DNA of 64,000 bases from NCBI GenBank assembly GCA_014801525.1, contig JAAVEB010000002.1, forward strand, positions 17,621-81,620, in the 5' to 3' direction. The notes below the pieces were generated by a model that was given only the letters and a program-made list of their open reading frames with translations, had not been told where the DNA came from and did no database searches. Shown piece after piece: positions 52,253 through 60,638 of this stretch. The position numbers and the translations under genes are program-made. How positions within the stretch are numbered: the first letter of the stretch is position 1; each line of letters begins with the position of its first letter. This DNA comes from Bacteroides sp. Its GTDB lineage: Bacteria; Bacteroidota; Bacteroidia; Bacteroidales; Muribaculaceae.

Positions 52253-54004
52253 ATGAGACAGTTTTTCACCTACGTTCTTGCAACCATAGCCGGTATATGG
52301 ATCACTGCGATAATCGCCATAATAGGGTCCATCCTCATGGCAATAATGATGATGGCGGCAGGCATGTCGTCAAATGAGCCGAGTATCTCTTCGCACTCGA
52401 TCCTACACTTAAATTTGAACGGAGCGATTGAAGAGCGCCTTGAAGGACGCAGCCTCATGGATCGCATCTATGGCGTAGGTGAAGATCAACTTTCCTTAAA
52501 AGATATTGTGAAATCGATTCGCAACGCAAAAGATGACTCTAAAATAGACGGAATATTCATCGACGCGAACGGTGGAGCCGGCGGAACGGCGAGCATCGCC
52601 TACATCCGCGAAGCGCTCATGGACTTCAAAGAATCGGGCAAATGGATTGTAGCCTACAGCGACGGATATTCACAGCCAGATTACTTTATCGCCACAGCTG
52701 CCGACAGCCTGTGGGTAAATCCGGTGGGTATGGTCGACATACACGGAGTCGGAGGATCCTTGACCTTCTTCAAGGGACTGCTTGACAAACTCAATGTCGA
52801 GGTTCAGGTAATCAAGGTGGGAACTTACAAAAGCGCTGTTGAGCCATTCATCCTTACAGAACCGAGCGAAGCCAACCGCGAACAGATCAAAAGCTACATC
52901 ACCCCCATCTGGGACTATATTTCAGAAAACATCGCCGCCTCTCGCAATGTGAGCCGCGACATCGTCAACTCATGGGCAGACTCCATCATCACCACCTATG
53001 ACCCGTCGCTGCTACCGGGCATGAAAGTCGCCACTTCGCTACGCTATCGCCACGAAGCTGAAGAGTGGATGAAGGAGCAAACCAACCGCAAAAAGGACGA
53101 AAAGCTCAAATTGGTGGAACCGTCGGAATATGCGGCTACCATAAAAGACAAAAAATCATCTACCAAAATAGCAGTCCTGTATGCGACAGGCGACATTGTC
53201 GACAATGGCAACGAAGGCATTGTCGGCAACAAGATGGCGCCTCTCATCCTTGACCTTGCAAATGACAAGAAAATCGACGCGCTTGTGTTGAGAGTGAATT
53301 CAGGCGGGGGAAGCGCCTTTGCATCCGAACAGATATGGGAAGCTCTTGAACAGTTCAAAGCTACGGGCAAACCATTCTACGTGTCAATGGGCGATGTTGC
53401 TGCATCGGGCGGATACTACATTTCATGTGGCGCCGATAAGATTTATTGCCAACCCGTCACTATCACAGGTTCTATCGGAATTTTCGGTCTTATTCCGTCA
53501 ATAAAGGGATTCCTCAATGATAAACTCGGCATCACCACCGCCGACATAATGACCAATCCAAATGCGAATATCGGAATTGTAAACCCGATGACACCGTTCC
53601 AACGCGCGGCAATGCAGAAAATGATCGACCGCGGATATGAAACATTCACTTCCCGATGCGCCGAAGGACGACATCTTTCAGTAGATTCAATAAAAGCTAT
53701 TGCTGAAGGACGAGTGTGGGACGGTGTGACAGCGAAACGCATAGGACTTGTCGACGAGCTTGGCAATCTTGACAAATGCATCGAAGACCTCGCTCTTGCC
53801 AACGGCTACCTGAAATATGAACTCGTCGAGTATCCGCGCAATGACAAAGAGTGGTGGGAAGAGCTGCTTGACGGAGGCGCCTCTATCAAGCAATCAATCG
53901 TCAAAAAAGAACTTGGCGCGGCAGCTCCTTACTATGATGCGATTAAGAAAATCAACGAAATGGAGCATGTACAGTGCCGCATGCCCGAAATAGTGATTGA
54001 ATAA
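52253..54004 (+). CDS. sppA: Signal peptide peptidase SppA, 67-kDa type
   Basis: Degrades cleaved signal peptides in the inner membrane. 583 residues, an N-terminal membrane anchor (about residues 8-38), then two tandem SppA/ClpP-like domains. The catalytic lysine is Lys193 (VGTYKSAVEP) in the first domain, and the nucleophile is Ser385 (GDVAASGGYYIS) in the second, as in E. coli SppA where the dyad is split between the two halves. GRVWDG near the end is another family mark. It is followed by 16 bases and lpxK. Confidence 0.95.
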   Translation: MRQFFTYVLATIAGIWITAIIAIIGSILMAIMMMAAGMSSNEPSISSHSILHLNLNGAIEERLEGRSLMDRIYGVGEDQLSLKDIVKSIRNAKDDSKIDGIFIDANGGAGGTASIAYIREALMDFKESGKWIVAYSDGYSQPDYFIATAADSLWVNPVGMVDIHGVGGSLTFFKGLLDKLNVEVQVIKVGTYKSAVEPFILTEPSEANREQIKSYITPIWDYISENIAASRNVSRDIVNSWADSIITTYDPSLLPGMKVATSLRYRHEAEEWMKEQTNRKKDEKLKLVEPSEYAATIKDKKSSTKIAVLYATGDIVDNGNEGIVGNKMAPLILDLANDKKIDALVLRVNSGGGSAFASEQIWEALEQFKATGKPFYVSMGDVAASGGYYISCGADKIYCQPVTITGSIGIFGLIPSIKGFLNDKLGITTADIMTNPNANIGIVNPMTPFQRAAMQKMIDRGYETFTSRCAEGRHLSVDSIKAIAEGRVWDGVTAKRIGLVDELGNLDKCIEDLALANGYLKYELVEYPRNDKEWWEELLDGGASIKQSIVKKELGAAAPYYDAIKKINEMEHVQCRMPEIVIE

Positions 54005-54020
54005 TAAATTCAAAACAACG

Positions 54021-55127
54021 ATGCGTCACAACAAGATTCTGGACACGCTGCTATTAAAACCGTTATCTGTGATATACGGTTCGATCGTCTATTTACGCAA
54101 CCAGTTCTTCGAGTGGGGCATTCTGAAACAGCACTCATTCGACATTCCCGTTCTTGCGATAGGAAACCTGTCGGTTGGAGGCACCGGCAAAACGCCCCAC
54201 ACCGAATACATCGTCGAAACATTGAAAAACGAGTACCACATCGGCGTGTTGAGTCGCGGATACAGGCGTAAGACCAAGGGATTTATACTTGCATCCAAGA
54301 AATCGACACCTTGGGAAATAGGCGACGAACCTTATCAGATATTCCAAAAATTTGGCAACGATGTCCGTGTCGCCGTATGCGAAAAACGGGTGAAAGGCAT
54401 AAAAGAGCTGCTTCGCATGGATCCGAAGATCGACCTTATAGTTCTCGACGATGCTTTTCAGCACCGCTATGTCAAGCCGTCAACGTCGATAGTGCTGATG
54501 GAGTGGAATCGCCCCATCTACAACGACGAGCTCCTCCCGTTGGGCAGACTCCGCGAGCCGCAACGCTCAATTCTGCGCACCGACATGGTCATCGTAACTA
54601 AATGTCCCGATGAAGTGCGCCCTGTCGATGTGAGATTGATTTACGAACACCTGGGACTCTTCGCCTATCAAAAAGTGTTCTTCTCCCGTTATGCCTACGG
54701 AAATCTTGTCAGCGTTTTTCCCGGAGAAGTGTGCTATATGCCCAACATAGCTTCCATGACTCGCGACGACGCCGTGCTTGCAGTTACCGGAATCGCCAAT
54801 CCCTCTCCTTTGTTGCGCCACCTCAAGGCTCACAACATGAAAGTGGAAGAGCTTCGTTACCCCGACCATCATCAATTCTCAAAACGGGACTTTGAAGAAA
54901 TCAGGAAGAAGTTCAACAAGATGAGCGGAACGAACAAGTACATCATCACGACAGAAAAAGATTCGGTGAGACTCGCCAACAGCAAAAACTATCCCGCCGA
55001 ATTAAAGGCAGCTACATTCTATCTCCCCATAAAGGTTGATATTCTCCCTCACAAAATGCCGCTTGACTCCGACTCCTTCGACCGTGAGCTCAGGAAATTG
55101 CTCAAACGCCAGAACGACGAAATGTGA
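54021..55127 (+). CDS. lpxK: Tetraacyldisaccharide 4'-kinase
   Basis: Phosphorylates the 4' position of the lipid A precursor at the inner membrane, giving lipid IVA. 368 residues from the ATG at 54021; a TTG at 53997 is inside sppA and is rejected. N-terminal amphipathic helix, Walker A in GNLSVGGTGKT, the SRGYRRKTKG loop, the Walker B region LIVLDDAFQHR with DDxxQHR, and a C-terminal domain with the DHHQFSKRDF segment. All match the family. Lies in a run of housekeeping genes with sppA and purine nucleoside phosphorylase. Confidence 0.95.
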   Translation: MRHNKILDTLLLKPLSVIYGSIVYLRNQFFEWGILKQHSFDIPVLAIGNLSVGGTGKTPHTEYIVETLKNEYHIGVLSRGYRRKTKGFILASKKSTPWEIGDEPYQIFQKFGNDVRVAVCEKRVKGIKELLRMDPKIDLIVLDDAFQHRYVKPSTSIVLMEWNRPIYNDELLPLGRLREPQRSILRTDMVIVTKCPDEVRPVDVRLIYEHLGLFAYQKVFFSRYAYGNLVSVFPGEVCYMPNIASMTRDDAVLAVTGIANPSPLLRHLKAHNMKVEELRYPDHHQFSKRDFEEIRKKFNKMSGTNKYIITTEKDSVRLANSKNYPAELKAATFYLPIKVDILPHKMPLDSDSFDRELRKLLKRQNDEM

Positions 55128-55183
55128 CAAAACAACTCGTAACCGAATATTGTTATTACCATAACAACTTAAATCAGTAACTT

Positions 55184-56002
55184 ATGATAGACAAAATCAA
55201 CCAAACAGCTGAGTATATACGTTCCAAAGTCGCCGAAATGCCCAAAACGGCAATCATCCTGGGCACCGGATTAGGAGCTCTCGTAGACCATATCGAAGAC
55301 AAGCAATACATCCCCTATTCTGAAATCCCCAATTTCCCCATCTCTACCGTAGAGGGACATTCAGGCAATCTTATTTTCGGAAAACTCGGCAACAAACGAG
55401 TAATGGCGATGCAGGGCAGATTCCATTTCTATGAGGGATATGACATGAAAACAGTCACCTTCCCGATACGCGTGATGAAAGCCCTCGGCATAAAAACACT
55501 TTTCGTCAGCAACGCAGCAGGAGGAATGAATCCTGAATTTGTAATCGGCGACATAATGATTATCACCGACCATATAAACCTCTTCCCCGAGCATCCGCTA
55601 AGAGGCAAGAACTACAACGAACTCGGACCGCGTTTCCCCGACATGAGCGAAGCTTACTCAAAGAGGCTCATCCGCCATGCCAACGAGATTGCGGCAGAAA
55701 AGGGCATCAGAGTGATGCACGGCGTTTACGTCGGAACTCAAGGACCCACTTTTGAGACACCCGCCGAATACAAATATTTCCACATAATCGGAGGAGACGC
55801 CGTTGGAATGTCGACTGTCCCCGAAGTCATCGTCGCGCGCCACAGCGGAATGGAAGTCTTCGGCGTGTCGGTAATCACCGACCTCGGTATCGAAGGCATC
55901 GTCGAGGAAGTGTCTCACGAAGAGGTGCAGAAAGCGGCGCAAAAAGCCCAGCCGCAAATGATGAAAATCATGACCGAACTCGTAAACCGTTTTGAGGAAT
56001 AA
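55184..56002 (+). CDS. punA: Purine nucleoside phosphorylase (type I, trimeric)
   Basis: Splits inosine and guanosine with phosphate, giving ribose-1-phosphate and the base. 272 residues. Visible: the phosphate-binding ILGTGLGALVDHIE near residue 25, GHSGNLIFGK, QGRFHFYEGY, SNAAGGMNPEFVIGDI, and GDAVGMSTVPEVIVARH with the base-contacting glutamate and asparagine region VSVITDLG. Length and motifs fit the human-like low-molecular-mass class rather than DeoD. Five bases separate it from thiL. Confidence 0.95.
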   Translation: MIDKINQTAEYIRSKVAEMPKTAIILGTGLGALVDHIEDKQYIPYSEIPNFPISTVEGHSGNLIFGKLGNKRVMAMQGRFHFYEGYDMKTVTFPIRVMKALGIKTLFVSNAAGGMNPEFVIGDIMIITDHINLFPEHPLRGKNYNELGPRFPDMSEAYSKRLIRHANEIAAEKGIRVMHGVYVGTQGPTFETPAEYKYFHIIGGDAVGMSTVPEVIVARHSGMEVFGVSVITDLGIEGIVEEVSHEEVQKAAQKAQPQMMKIMTELVNRFEE

Positions 56003-56007
56003 TCATT

Positions 56008-57042
56008 ATGAATGAAGAAAAGCAAACCGAAATCTCCGAAATAGGCGAATTCGGATTAATCCACCGTCTAACCGACGGAATGACACCGGTCAATCCTCAG
56101 ACATTGAAAGGCGTCGGCGATGATGCCGCAGTTATCGACGCCGGCGACGAACAAGTGCTCGTCACCACCGACATGCTCCTTGAAGGCGTGCATTTTGACC
56201 TCACTTATGTTCCGTTGCAGCATCTCGGATATAAATCGGCGGTAGTCAATTTCAGCGATGTATATGCAATGAACGGAACACCCCGTCAAATCACCGTTTC
56301 GCTTGGAATCTCAAAACGCTTCACAGTCGAGCACATCGAAATGCTGTATGCCGGCATACGCCATGCGTGTCAAGTGTATGGCGTCGACCTCGTAGGAGGC
56401 GACACCACCGCATCGCGCCAAGGGCTCGTCATCTCAATCACCTGCATAGGAACCGCGCCAAAGGACAAAATCGTGTATCGCGACGGAGCCAAAGACACTG
56501 ACCTCATCTGTGTGAGCGGTGACCTCGGAGCCGCCTACATGGGACTTCAGTTGCTTGAGCGCGAAAAAGTAGCTTCAGTAGGCGTGAAAGATTTCCAACC
56601 AAAATTCGAGGGCAAGGAATATCTCGTAGAGCGCCAATTGAAACCCGAAGCGAGAAAGGACATTATCAAGGAGCTTGCCGACGCAGGGGTGAAACCGACA
56701 TCAATGATGGACGTGTCTGACGGGCTTTCAAGCGAACTGCTCCACATCTGCAAAGCCAGCCACACAGGTTGCCGCGTATATGAAGACCGCATTCCCATCG
56801 ACTACCAGACAGCGATAATGGCTGAAGAGCTCGGAATGAATCTTGTAACGGCTGCGATGAACGGAGGCGAAGACTACGAATTGCTGTTCACCGTTCCTCT
56901 GACGGATCATGACAAAGTCGAAAAAATGACCGGAGTAAAAGTGATCGGCTACATTACTAAAGAAGATTTGGGATGCGCGCTCGTGTCACGCGACGGAACC
57001 GAAATTCCTATTAAAGCCCAGGGATTCAATCATCTTGCCTGA
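56008..57042 (+). CDS. thiL: Thiamine-monophosphate kinase
   Basis: Makes thiamine diphosphate from thiamine monophosphate and ATP. 344 residues of the PurM/ThiL fold. The metal-binding GVGDDAAVID motif near residue 33, TTDMLLEGVHFDL, the ATP-binding DLVGGDTTAS, GDLGAAYMG and MDVSDGLSSELLHIC with the substrate-binding aspartate are all present. The C-terminal NGGEDYELLFTV is conserved. No thi biosynthesis genes adjoin it. Confidence 0.95.
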   Translation: MNEEKQTEISEIGEFGLIHRLTDGMTPVNPQTLKGVGDDAAVIDAGDEQVLVTTDMLLEGVHFDLTYVPLQHLGYKSAVVNFSDVYAMNGTPRQITVSLGISKRFTVEHIEMLYAGIRHACQVYGVDLVGGDTTASRQGLVISITCIGTAPKDKIVYRDGAKDTDLICVSGDLGAAYMGLQLLEREKVASVGVKDFQPKFEGKEYLVERQLKPEARKDIIKELADAGVKPTSMMDVSDGLSSELLHICKASHTGCRVYEDRIPIDYQTAIMAEELGMNLVTAAMNGGEDYELLFTVPLTDHDKVEKMTGVKVIGYITKEDLGCALVSRDGTEIPIKAQGFNHLA

Positions 57043-57092
57043 AACGTATAAAATAATTGTCTCTTTCAGGCGGTAGTTTGAGGCAAAATGGC

Positions 57093-57100
57093 TAACTTTG
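57093..57100 (+). promoter_or_regulatory. nusB -7 box
   Basis: TAACTTTG; a TTTG at 57077-57080 is only 12 bases upstream, so the -33 box is not convincing. Start near 57107, leader about 20 bases. Confidence 0.5.
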
Positions 57101-57126
57101 CACCTGAAATTTTAGAGCTTTGAATT

Positions 57127-58560
57127 ATGATAAACAGAATCCTGATAAGAATGAAAGTGGTGCAGATGCTATACTCCTATCTGCTCACCCGTAGTGACTT
57201 CAAGACTCTTCCCGAGCCCGAGTCACATTCTCGCGACAAGCGTTACGCCTACTCGCTGTATTGCGATTTGCTATTACTGCTAATCGATGCGTCAGGATAC
57301 CGTGTCGTAAACTTCGAAGGACGTCCCCGATTTGAATTCACCGGAACACGCGGAAAATATGACACAACGTCAATCGCAAAAGCGCTCGTCGAAGACGACG
57401 ACATGAAGGAGATTGCGTTGAAGCATAAATCGTTTTATGACGCATTGCGCCCCATCAGCGAACGTCTCCGCGCCGAAATCAAGGAATCGTCAATCTACAA
57501 AGAATATCAGCGAAAGAAAGAGGTTCCCGAAATTCAGGACGAAGTGGCAATGTGGAAAACCCTGCTTCACACTGTCCTGTTGAGAAACGAACAGCTTCAA
57601 ACGCTCATACACTCCAACCCCGAGTTCACTCACGTTGGGTATGACCTGGCGTTAACCATGCTCGATGACACTCTTAACGACTACTCGACGACCCGCAGCT
57701 CGCTGATTGACGCCAATCGCGGTCTTGCCGCTTCGCTCGACAAAAGCTATGAGCTCTACATGAGTCTGCTGCAGTTGATGATAGACCTCACCGACCTTCG
57801 TGCCCGCCAACTCGACGAAGCAAAGCACAAATATCTGCCGTCGCACGACGACATGAACCCCAACATGAAATTTGTCGAAAACAAGTTCATAGAACTGCTT
57901 CGCGAGAATCCGGGATTTGTAGCATATAAGAACGAGAACCCTGTCGACTGGACCGACAATGACGTAATGTTGCGCCGGTTGCTCGACAAAATCATGGAGA
58001 GTCCCGCCTACAACGAGTATATGGCTTCTAAAGACTCGTCGTTTGCCGCCGATTGTGAACTGTGGATACGCTTGTTCCGCAACGTGATTATCGACAGCGA
58101 CGAACTTGCCGAAGCGTTGGAATCGATGTCGGTTTACTGGAACGACGACTTGGCGATAATGGGATCATTCGCATTGAAAACCATTAAAACCTATGCCGCA
58201 GCCAACGGAACACAAGTGCGCCTTTCTCCAAAATACAAAGACGAGGAAGACCTTAGATTCGGACCCCGCCTGTTTGAAGCGGTAATCAGAAACCAATCTG
58301 AATACAGAGCGCTTATCGACGAGTGTCTCGTGGGAAGTTCCTGGGATCCCGACCGACTTGCGTTCATGGACATTGTCATTCTGGAGACCGCAATAGCCGA
58401 GTTGATAAAATTTGACTCAATACCGACATTGGTAACAGTCAACGAGTACACGGAGATAGCCAACTACTACTCCACCGCAAAGAGCGGCATGTTTATCACC
58501 GGAATGCTCTACAGCATCATATCCAAACTAAAAAACAGAAAGATTATAGTCAAAGATTAA
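57127..58560 (+). CDS. nusB: Transcription antitermination protein NusB, unusually long with an internal duplication
   Basis: 477 residues; E. coli NusB is 139 and Bacteroides homologues are about 308 (general knowledge). The opening MINRILIRMKVVQMLYSY and the C-terminal NusB core (about 400-477, WDPDRLAFMDIVILETAIAEL, then YTEIANYYSTAKSGMFITG) are normal. Between them two similar blocks follow: A (about 37-187) and B (about 205-357). They share the order of landmarks: DKRY at 37 / DKSY at 205, SSIYKEY at 121 / SPAYNEY at 292, the tryptophan at 143 / 313, and a DLA motif at 173 / 341. The excess over Bacteroides NusB (169 residues) equals one block. NusB binds boxA RNA with NusE in rRNA antitermination; the blocks' role is unknown. 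Confidence 0.9.
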   Translation: MINRILIRMKVVQMLYSYLLTRSDFKTLPEPESHSRDKRYAYSLYCDLLLLLIDASGYRVVNFEGRPRFEFTGTRGKYDTTSIAKALVEDDDMKEIALKHKSFYDALRPISERLRAEIKESSIYKEYQRKKEVPEIQDEVAMWKTLLHTVLLRNEQLQTLIHSNPEFTHVGYDLALTMLDDTLNDYSTTRSSLIDANRGLAASLDKSYELYMSLLQLMIDLTDLRARQLDEAKHKYLPSHDDMNPNMKFVENKFIELLRENPGFVAYKNENPVDWTDNDVMLRRLLDKIMESPAYNEYMASKDSSFAADCELWIRLFRNVIIDSDELAEALESMSVYWNDDLAIMGSFALKTIKTYAAANGTQVRLSPKYKDEEDLRFGPRLFEAVIRNQSEYRALIDECLVGSSWDPDRLAFMDIVILETAIAELIKFDSIPTLVTVNEYTEIANYYSTAKSGMFITGMLYSIISKLKNRKIIVKD

Positions 58561-58571
58561 AATATCTTTCT

Positions 58572-58579
58572 TATATTTG
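58572..58579 (+). promoter_or_regulatory. yajC -7 box
   Basis: TATATTTG, 30 bases before the ATG at 58610. No clear -33 box. Confidence 0.5.
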
Positions 58580-58609
58580 CAACAACATTAACGACTAACT
58601 GAAATTATT

Positions 58610-58942
58610 ATGGTATACAACCTTGTAGCATTACAGGATGCCGCCAACGGCGGAATAATGAATCTGGTGATGATTGTAGCTCTTATCGCAATCTTCTACT
58701 TCTTCATGATCCGTCCGCAACAGAAAAAGCAGAAAGAGATTAAAAAATTCCGTGAAGGTCTCGCAGTGGGCGACCGCGTGATCACCGCCGGCGGAATCCA
58801 TGGCAAAATAAGAGGCATCAAAGAAAACTCGTTTGTTCTTGAAATTGCCGACAATGTGCGCATCACCATCGACAAAGGCTCTGTTTTCCCAACCGCAGCC
58901 GACGCACAGGAATCAGCAAAACAGAACGAAGGCAACAACTAA
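58610..58942 (+). CDS. yajC: Preprotein translocase subunit YajC
   Basis: Single-pass inner-membrane protein of the SecDF-YajC accessory complex. 110 residues. One helix (about residues 18-39, MIVALIAIFYFFMIRPQ) is followed by the typical basic QQKKQKE segment and a small cytoplasmic domain with GDRVITAGGIHGKI. Length and pattern are standard. A hairpin follows at 58962-59001, and the ybbR-like gene starts 98 bases after the stop. Confidence 0.94.
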   Translation: MVYNLVALQDAANGGIMNLVMIVALIAIFYFFMIRPQQKKQKEIKKFREGLAVGDRVITAGGIHGKIRGIKENSFVLEIADNVRITIDKGSVFPTAADAQESAKQNEGNN

Positions 58943-58961
58943 AAATCCTTTCTTTCAATAA

Positions 58962-59012
58962 GAGGCTCCGTGCAAATCCTGTCAAAGGGCTTCACGGAGT
59001 CTTTCTCATTTT
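58962..59012 (+). terminator. Probable terminator or attenuator after yajC
   Basis: A 10-bp stem with one G-U pair (58962-58971 with 58992-59001) and a 20-base loop, followed by TTCTCATTTTT. It lies in front of the ybbR-like gene, which has no clear promoter of its own, so it may only reduce read-through. Confidence 0.5.
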
Positions 59013-59039
59013 TAACACTAACTCTCACTCCACCGGAAT

Positions 59040-60035
59040 ATGCCACAGAAAAGAAGTTGGGCAAGACTTATATCAAAAATCCACGATGCCGTCACCTCGG
59101 CGCGCGGCAAAGAGATATTGCTGTTTCTTCTTTTCCTGATGATATCCTATGTTTTCTGGCTGCTGCTCACTCTCAACAATGAGATGCAGGAGGATATCGA
59201 AGTGCCTGTCGAAATTGCAGGAATACCCGACAGCGTCACCGTAATATCAAATATTCCCGAATCATTGAAAATAAGCGTGCGCGACAAAGGCTCGGCGCTT
59301 ATGAAATATAAACTGGGTGGAATCAAACCCATGAAAATAAACTGGGCCGACTACTCGCAGGCTAAAAACAAATTCCTGCTGAACAAAGCTGACCTCGGAG
59401 CAAAAATCAGGGATTACATCAGTAGCAGCAGCCAGCTCGTGACCATGCTGCCTGACTCCATAAGCCTAAGCTACACCACCACGCCAGGAAGGCGTGTAGC
59501 AGTAAAAGTTCAGGCTGATCTAAAACCCATCTTCGGCAGTATAATCAACGGTCCCTTGACCACTAACACCGACTCGGTATGGCTGTTTTCGGTGGAAGAC
59601 CTCCCTCACAACCTGACCCATGTCGAGACACTCCCCATTGTCAGAAGCTCCCTTTCTGACACAACCGAGATAACCGTGGCGATTAAACCGCTGCCAGGCG
59701 TGAAAATCGTGCCCGAGGAGATTGTGGTGAAAGTTCCGGTCGAACCGCTCATTGCCCGACGGCAAATGGCAACCGTGATCGCTAAAAACATTCCCGACAA
59801 CATCAGCCTTCACACATTCCCGTCGCGCATCGAGATCGCCTATCTTGTGCCCATGAGCGAATACAATTCCGAGCCCTACGACATCAACGCCTATGTCGAC
59901 TATGCCGACATTGCCAACAATACTTCGGGTAAACTTCCGGTGACACTGTCACTCTATCCCGAATCCTACCACTCGGTCGAAGCGATTCCTGACAGCGTCG
60001 AATATATCACCGAACATAAAGTCATCTCACAATGA
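59040..60035 (+). CDS. YbbR-like domain membrane protein (CdaR-like)
   Basis: 331 residues. One N-terminal membrane helix (about 27-45, LLFLLFLMISYVFWLLLTL), the rest periplasmic. At least two YbbR-like beta-rich repeats can be placed, each beginning with a VPVEIAG- or VPVEPLIA-type strand. In firmicutes CdaR proteins regulate the diadenylate cyclase CdaA; in Bacteroidales the same domain is found between yajC and coaE, as here. The role in this organism is not known. Its stop overlaps the coaE start (ATGA), so translation is coupled. Confidence 0.85.
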   Translation: MPQKRSWARLISKIHDAVTSARGKEILLFLLFLMISYVFWLLLTLNNEMQEDIEVPVEIAGIPDSVTVISNIPESLKISVRDKGSALMKYKLGGIKPMKINWADYSQAKNKFLLNKADLGAKIRDYISSSSQLVTMLPDSISLSYTTTPGRRVAVKVQADLKPIFGSIINGPLTTNTDSVWLFSVEDLPHNLTHVETLPIVRSSLSDTTEITVAIKPLPGVKIVPEEIVVKVPVEPLIARRQMATVIAKNIPDNISLHTFPSRIEIAYLVPMSEYNSEPYDINAYVDYADIANNTSGKLPVTLSLYPESYHSVEAIPDSVEYITEHKVISQ

Positions 60036-60607
60036 AGCAACTTATAGCCATCGCCGGAGGAATAGGCTGCGGGAAGTCGGTCGTGTCGCGAATTCTGACA
60101 TCGATGGGCAACATGGTATATGACAGCGACAGCCGCGCGAAGCAGCTCATGGACAACAGCAATGAAATAAAATCGGCAATAGCCAAAGAAATATGCGCCG
60201 ACGCAATCACCCCCGACAACCGCATTGACCGCCGAAAGCTCGCGTCGATAGTGTTCAGCGAAAAGGAAAAACTCGAAAAGCTGAATTCAATCGTCCATTC
60301 AGCCGTAAAAAAAGATATTCTGAAATGGCGAGAAAGCAACACTGCCGAAAAACTGTGGGTGGAAAGCGCGATTATATACGAAAGCGGAATAAGCGAGATG
60401 GTCGATGAAGTGTGGGACGTGATCGCCCCTGAAGAGCTACGAATCAGCCGTGTGGTCAACCGCAACGGAATATCCCCTGAAGAAGTGAAACAGCGCATCG
60501 ACGCGCAAAACATCACCGTCACAAATCCCCACAAGCGCACATTCACATTGCTGAACGACGGTGTGCAACCGCTCCTCCCCCAGATATTAAATCTGTTGAA
60601 AAAATAA
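60032..60607 (+). CDS. coaE: Dephospho-CoA kinase
   Basis: Final step of coenzyme A synthesis, phosphorylating the 3'-hydroxyl of dephospho-CoA. 191 residues. P-loop GGIGCGKSVVSRIL near residue 8, the acidic YDSDSRAKQL that holds the substrate ribose, the lid helix with RIDRRKLASIVF, and the VWDVIAPEELRISRVVNR segment. Ends beside a terminator that serves the convergent prfC gene. Confidence 0.95.
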   Translation: MKQLIAIAGGIGCGKSVVSRILTSMGNMVYDSDSRAKQLMDNSNEIKSAIAKEICADAITPDNRIDRRKLASIVFSEKEKLEKLNSIVHSAVKKDILKWRESNTAEKLWVESAIIYESGISEMVDEVWDVIAPEELRISRVVNRNGISPEEVKQRIDAQNITVTNPHKRTFTLLNDGVQPLLPQILNLLKK

Positions 60608-60632
60608 TGGCGACACTTGCAAGCGCCGCCAT
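60597..60632 (-). terminator. Terminator of prfC
   Basis: On the minus strand an 11-bp stem with two G-U pairs (60607-60617 with 60622-60632) and a TGCA loop is followed by TATTTTTTC. It overlaps the coaE stop codon on the other strand. Confidence 0.8.
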
Positions 60633-60638
60633 GGTAAC

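Noticed and set aside
57077-57100. Full promoter for nusB with TTTG at 57077
   Set aside because: The spacer is only 12 bases; only the -7 box is kept.
57127-58560. NusB as a fusion of NusB with an unrelated protein
   Set aside because: The added region repeats the landmarks of the NusB N-terminal module in the same order, so duplication is simpler than fusion.
58970-59182. Short open frame overlapping the start of the ybbR-like gene
   Set aside because: It crosses the post-yajC hairpin and runs out of frame through the conserved membrane helix of the next gene.
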